Assembly (NCBI RefSeq): GCF_000375585.1
Contig: NZ_AQWP01000025.1
Span: forward strand, 142 to 36,746
Source: Sinorhizobium meliloti 4H41
GTDB lineage: Bacteria > Pseudomonadota > Alphaproteobacteria > Rhizobiales > Rhizobiaceae
Length of the DNA stretch: 36,605 nucleotides
Direction of reading: 5' to 3'
The position numbers were made by a program, and so were the translations under genes. Positions 34,001-36,605 of this stretch are shown here, piece by piece. The stretch's first letter is position 1; every line of letters begins with the position of its first letter. Under the pieces are notes generated by a model that ran no database searches, was not told the origin of the DNA, and saw only the letters and a list, made by a program, of their open reading frames with translations.

Positions 34001-34762
34001 ATGACAGCAAACGTCTCGCCGGCACAGGTTGTCGGGACTGGCCCGACACGAATAATAGCGGTGACCGGATGGATGGGCGATCACCGCTTGTTCGAACCGT
34101 TCCTGCCGCTCATCGACAAGGAACGCTACAGCTTCGCGCTTCTCGATGCGCGCGGATATGGCAGCCGCATTCAGGAAGACGGCCCTTACACAGTCGAGCA
34201 GATTGCCGCGGATATCGTCGCTTGCGCCGATCAACTCGGGTGGGAGGGCTTTCACGTTATCGGACACTCAATGGCCGGGATGTCGGCGCAACGGCTGGCT
34301 ATTGATATCCCGGAGAGGCTTCTTTCGGCGATCCTGCTGGCACCTGTCCCAGCTTCGGGGGCAAAGATCGATGACCAGCGCCGGGAGCTTCTGCTGGCGG
34401 CGGTTCGCGAGCCCGACGCAAGAAAGAAACTCATCAATGCAAATACAGGCGGCATCCGCTCTGATGTTTGGCTTGAAAAACTGCGCGACACCAGCCTGGC
34501 TGGCACCCGTCCCGACGTGCTGGAAGCCTATATGGCATCGTGGACTGGCAAAGGATTTGCCGAGGAAATCCAAAACGTTCGCGTGCCGGTGCGTGTGATC
34601 GTCGGCGAAAGGGATCCGGGTGCGATGCCAGAAAGGCTGCACGAGACGATCGGTTCCTGGTTCCCTAATTTCGAACTACGCGTTCTGAACGGATGCGGCC
34701 ACTATCCAATGTGGGAAGAGCCTGCCGTCTTTTCTGAGGCCCTGTTCGAAGCGATCGCCTGA
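34001..34762 (+). CDS. alpha/beta hydrolase
   Basis: Hydrolase of 253 residues with the catalytic Ser in the elbow GHSMAGMSAQ, an acid in VGERDPGAMP and His in NGCGHYPMWEEP. This is the usual order of the alpha/beta fold. Substrates of the family include esters, lactones and C-C bonds; here a lactonase or ester/amide hydrolase acting in the same pathway is plausible. It starts 18 bases after the aldolase stop with GGGAGAAG upstream, and is the last gene of the plus operon. No clear terminator was seen in the 134 bases before pyc. Confidence 0.85.
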   Translation: MTANVSPAQVVGTGPTRIIAVTGWMGDHRLFEPFLPLIDKERYSFALLDARGYGSRIQEDGPYTVEQIAADIVACADQLGWEGFHVIGHSMAGMSAQRLAIDIPERLLSAILLAPVPASGAKIDDQRRELLLAAVREPDARKKLINANTGGIRSDVWLEKLRDTSLAGTRPDVLEAYMASWTGKGFAEEIQNVRVPVRVIVGERDPGAMPERLHETIGSWFPNFELRVLNGCGHYPMWEEPAVFSEALFEAIA

Positions 34763-34896
34763 GCCGTCTGGCTAATTAACAGCTTCTGAGTTGATGTGGT
34801 GAGTGTTTGGTCATTCCACGGGGTTGTTCGGTCATACGGATCACGCCGTTAAATGAAGCAACACACATCGCCCCCAGGAAAGTGTGTGCCCTTGCC

Positions 34897-36605
34897 ATGT
34901 CCATTTCCAAGATCCTTGTTGCCAACCGTTCCGAAATCGCCATCCGCGTCTTCCGCGCGGCCAATGAGCTGGGGCTTAAAACGGTCGCGATATGGGCTGA
35001 GGAGGATAAGCTGGCGCTGCACCGCTTCAAGGCGGACGAGAGTTATCAGGTCGGGCGCGGGCCGCATCTTGCCCGCGATCTCGGCCCGATCGAGAGCTAT
35101 CTGTCGATCGACGAGGTGATCCGCGTCGCCAAGCTGTCGGGCGCCGACGCCATTCATCCGGGCTACGGCCTGCTTTCCGAAAGCCCGGAATTCGCCGAAG
35201 CCTGCGTGGCGAACGGCATCACGTTCATCGGCCCGAAGCCGGAGACGATGCGCCAGCTCGGCAACAAGGTGGCCGCGCGCAATCTGGCGATCTCGATCGG
35301 CGTGCCGGTCGTGCCGGCGACGGATCCGCTGCCGGATGACCCGACGGAGATCGCGAAACTCGCTGAGGAGATCGGCTATCCGGTGATGCTGAAGGCCTCC
35401 TGGGGCGGGGGCGGCCGCGGCATGCGGGCGATCCGCGACCCCAAGGACCTGATCCGCGAAGTGACCGAGGCGAAGCGCGAGGCAAAGGCCGCTTTCGGCA
35501 AGGACGAGGTCTACCTGGAGAAGCTGGTCGAGCGCGCCCGCCATGTCGAAAGCCAGATCCTTGGCGACACCCATGGCAATGTCGTGCATCTCTTCGAGCG
35601 CGATTGTTCGATCCAGCGGCGCAACCAGAAGGTCGTCGAGCGCGCACCCGCGCCTTACCTCAATGCCGCGCAGCGCGAGGAGCTTGCCGCCTACTCGAAG
35701 CGGATCGCCGAGGCGACAAACTATGTCGGCGCCGGCACCGTCGAGTACCTGATGGATGCCGACACGGGCAAGTTCTACTTCATCGAAGTCAATCCGCGCA
35801 TCCAGGTCGAGCACACGGTGACCGAGGTCGTCACCGGCATCGACATCGTGAAAGCCCAGATCCACATCCTCGACGGCTTTGCCATCGGCTCGCTGGAATC
35901 GGGCGTGCCCTCGCAGGAAAACATCCGCCTCAACGGCCATGCGCTGCAGTGCCGCATCACCACCGAAGACCCGGAGCAGAACTTCATCCCCGACTACGGC
36001 CGCATCACCGCCTATCGCGGCGCCACCGGCTTCGGTATCCGCCTTGACGGCGGCACCGCCTATTCCGGCGCGGTGATCACCCGCTACTACGATCCGCTGC
36101 TCGAGAAGGTGACGGCCTGGGCGCCGGACCCGCAGGAGGCGATCCACCGCATGATCCGCGCGCTCCGCGAATTCCGCATCCGCGGCGTGGCGACCAACCT
36201 CACCTTCCTGGAAGCGATCATCAGCCACCCGTCTTTCCAGGACAACAGCTACACGACGCGCTTCATCGACACGACGCCGGAACTGTTCCAGCAGGTCAAG
36301 CGCCAGGACCGCGCCACCAAGCTTCTCACCTACCTCGCCGACGTCACCGTCAACGGCCATCCCGAAGTCAAGGGCCGGCCGAAGCCCTCCGACGATATCG
36401 CCGCGCCGGTCGTGCCGTTCATCGGCGGCGAGGTGAAGCCCGGTACGAAGCAGCGCCTCGATCAGCTCGGCCCGAAAAAATTCGCCGAATGGGTCAAGGC
36501 TCAGCCGGAGGTGCTGATCACCGACACGACGATGCGCGACGGCCACCAGTCGCTGCTCGCCACCCGCATGCGCACCTACGATATCGCCCGCATCGCCGGC
36601 ACCTA
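34897..36605 (+). CDS. pyc: pyruvate carboxylase, N-terminal part (truncated by window)
   Basis: Biotin-dependent enzyme making oxaloacetate from pyruvate, bicarbonate and ATP in the cytoplasm. The visible 569 residues cover the biotin carboxylase domain (KILVANRSEIAIRVFRA, the HPGYGLLSE motif, ATP-grasp KASWGGGGRGM and EVNPRIQVEHTVTE) and the start of the carboxyltransferase domain (DTTMRDGHQSLLATRM), ending in the window edge. The complete protein should be about 1,150 residues with a C-terminal biotinyl domain. ATG 34897 is chosen from the typical N-terminus MSISKILVANRS. A Shine-Dalgarno is weak (AGGAA 16 bases upstream), and GTG 34882 is an alternative. High, regular GC marks it as core sequence. 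The long opposite frame is a codon-bias shadow. Confidence 0.95.
   Translation, partial: MSISKILVANRSEIAIRVFRAANELGLKTVAIWAEEDKLALHRFKADESYQVGRGPHLARDLGPIESYLSIDEVIRVAKLSGADAIHPGYGLLSESPEFAEACVANGITFIGPKPETMRQLGNKVAARNLAISIGVPVVPATDPLPDDPTEIAKLAEEIGYPVMLKASWGGGGRGMRAIRDPKDLIREVTEAKREAKAAFGKDEVYLEKLVERARHVESQILGDTHGNVVHLFERDCSIQRRNQKVVERAPAPYLNAAQREELAAYSKRIAEATNYVGAGTVEYLMDADTGKFYFIEVNPRIQVEHTVTEVVTGIDIVKAQIHILDGFAIGSLESGVPSQENIRLNGHALQCRITTEDPEQNFIPDYGRITAYRGATGFGIRLDGGTAYSGAVITRYYDPLLEKVTAWAPDPQEAIHRMIRALREFRIRGVATNLTFLEAIISHPSFQDNSYTTRFIDTTPELFQQVKRQDRATKLLTYLADVTVNGHPEVKGRPKPSDDIAAPVVPFIGGEVKPGTKQRLDQLGPKKFAEWVKAQPEVLITDTTMRDGHQSLLATRMRTYDIARIAGT

Noticed and set aside
34849..36546. 565-codon open frame on the minus strand opposite pyc
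   Set aside because: Same kind of shadow of a GC-rich core gene; the translation is repetitive and domain-free.
1..36605. CRISPR arrays, tRNA or rRNA genes, insertion sequences
   Set aside because: No regularly spaced repeats, cloverleaf-like sequences, rRNA segments, transposase motifs or terminal inverted repeats were recognised on either strand.

Overview
The window looks like part of an alpha-proteobacterial, probably Rhizobiaceae (Sinorhizobium/Rhizobium-type), genome. The evidence is the high GC content, a malate synthase G (glcB) and a biotin-dependent pyruvate carboxylase (pyc) of rhizobial type, and the density of ABC-transporter catabolic operons. glcB and pyc look like core chromosomal genes. 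The rest is a patchwork of catabolic modules and decayed genes. All calls come from reading the sequence; no database search was run.

Layout. (1) Bases 1-8018, minus strand: an oxidative/hydrolytic cluster running SDR dehydrogenase, Rieske ferredoxin, MocR-like regulator, FAD ferredoxin reductase, two paralogous amidohydrolases, a second Rieske protein, a PotA-type ABC ATPase and the start of one more gene. No oxygenase large subunit is present. (2) 8019-8635: no intact gene, possibly an AraC remnant. (3) 8636-10807: glcB, followed by strong stem-loops and a glutamine amidotransferase pseudogene. (4) 12031-13973: a LysR regulator divergent from an SBF-like (bile acid:sodium symporter family) transporter, with a palindrome between them. 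(5) 14122-15717: a decayed amino-acid ABC permease and a decayed LacI regulator, back to back.

(6) 15996-34762 is the most interesting part. A GntR/FadR-type repressor sits between two large operons. The minus operon encodes a ribose-type ABC transporter (permease, double ATPase, permease, binding protein) and a HyuB/HyuA pair of the hydantoinase/oxoprolinase family. The plus operon encodes an APH-fold kinase, a class III PLP enzyme closely resembling ethanolamine-phosphate/phosphohydroxylysine phospho-lyases, a basic-amino-acid type ABC transporter, a uronate-dehydrogenase-like oxidoreductase, an enolase-superfamily enzyme, an HpcH/HpaI aldolase and an alpha/beta hydrolase. A near-palindromic 14-mer (consensus ACCAATATATCGGT) occurs upstream of the minus operon and twice in the GntR/kinase divergent region, which suggests one regulon.

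Working model (inference): the regulon imports and dismantles a compound that joins a hydroxylated amine or amino acid to a sugar-acid or cyclic-amide part. HyuAB would open an amide ring, the kinase and phospho-lyase would deaminate the amino alcohol, and the dehydrogenase/enolase/aldolase set would process a sugar acid to pyruvate-type products that enter metabolism near pyc and glcB. (7) 34897-end: the 5' part of pyc.
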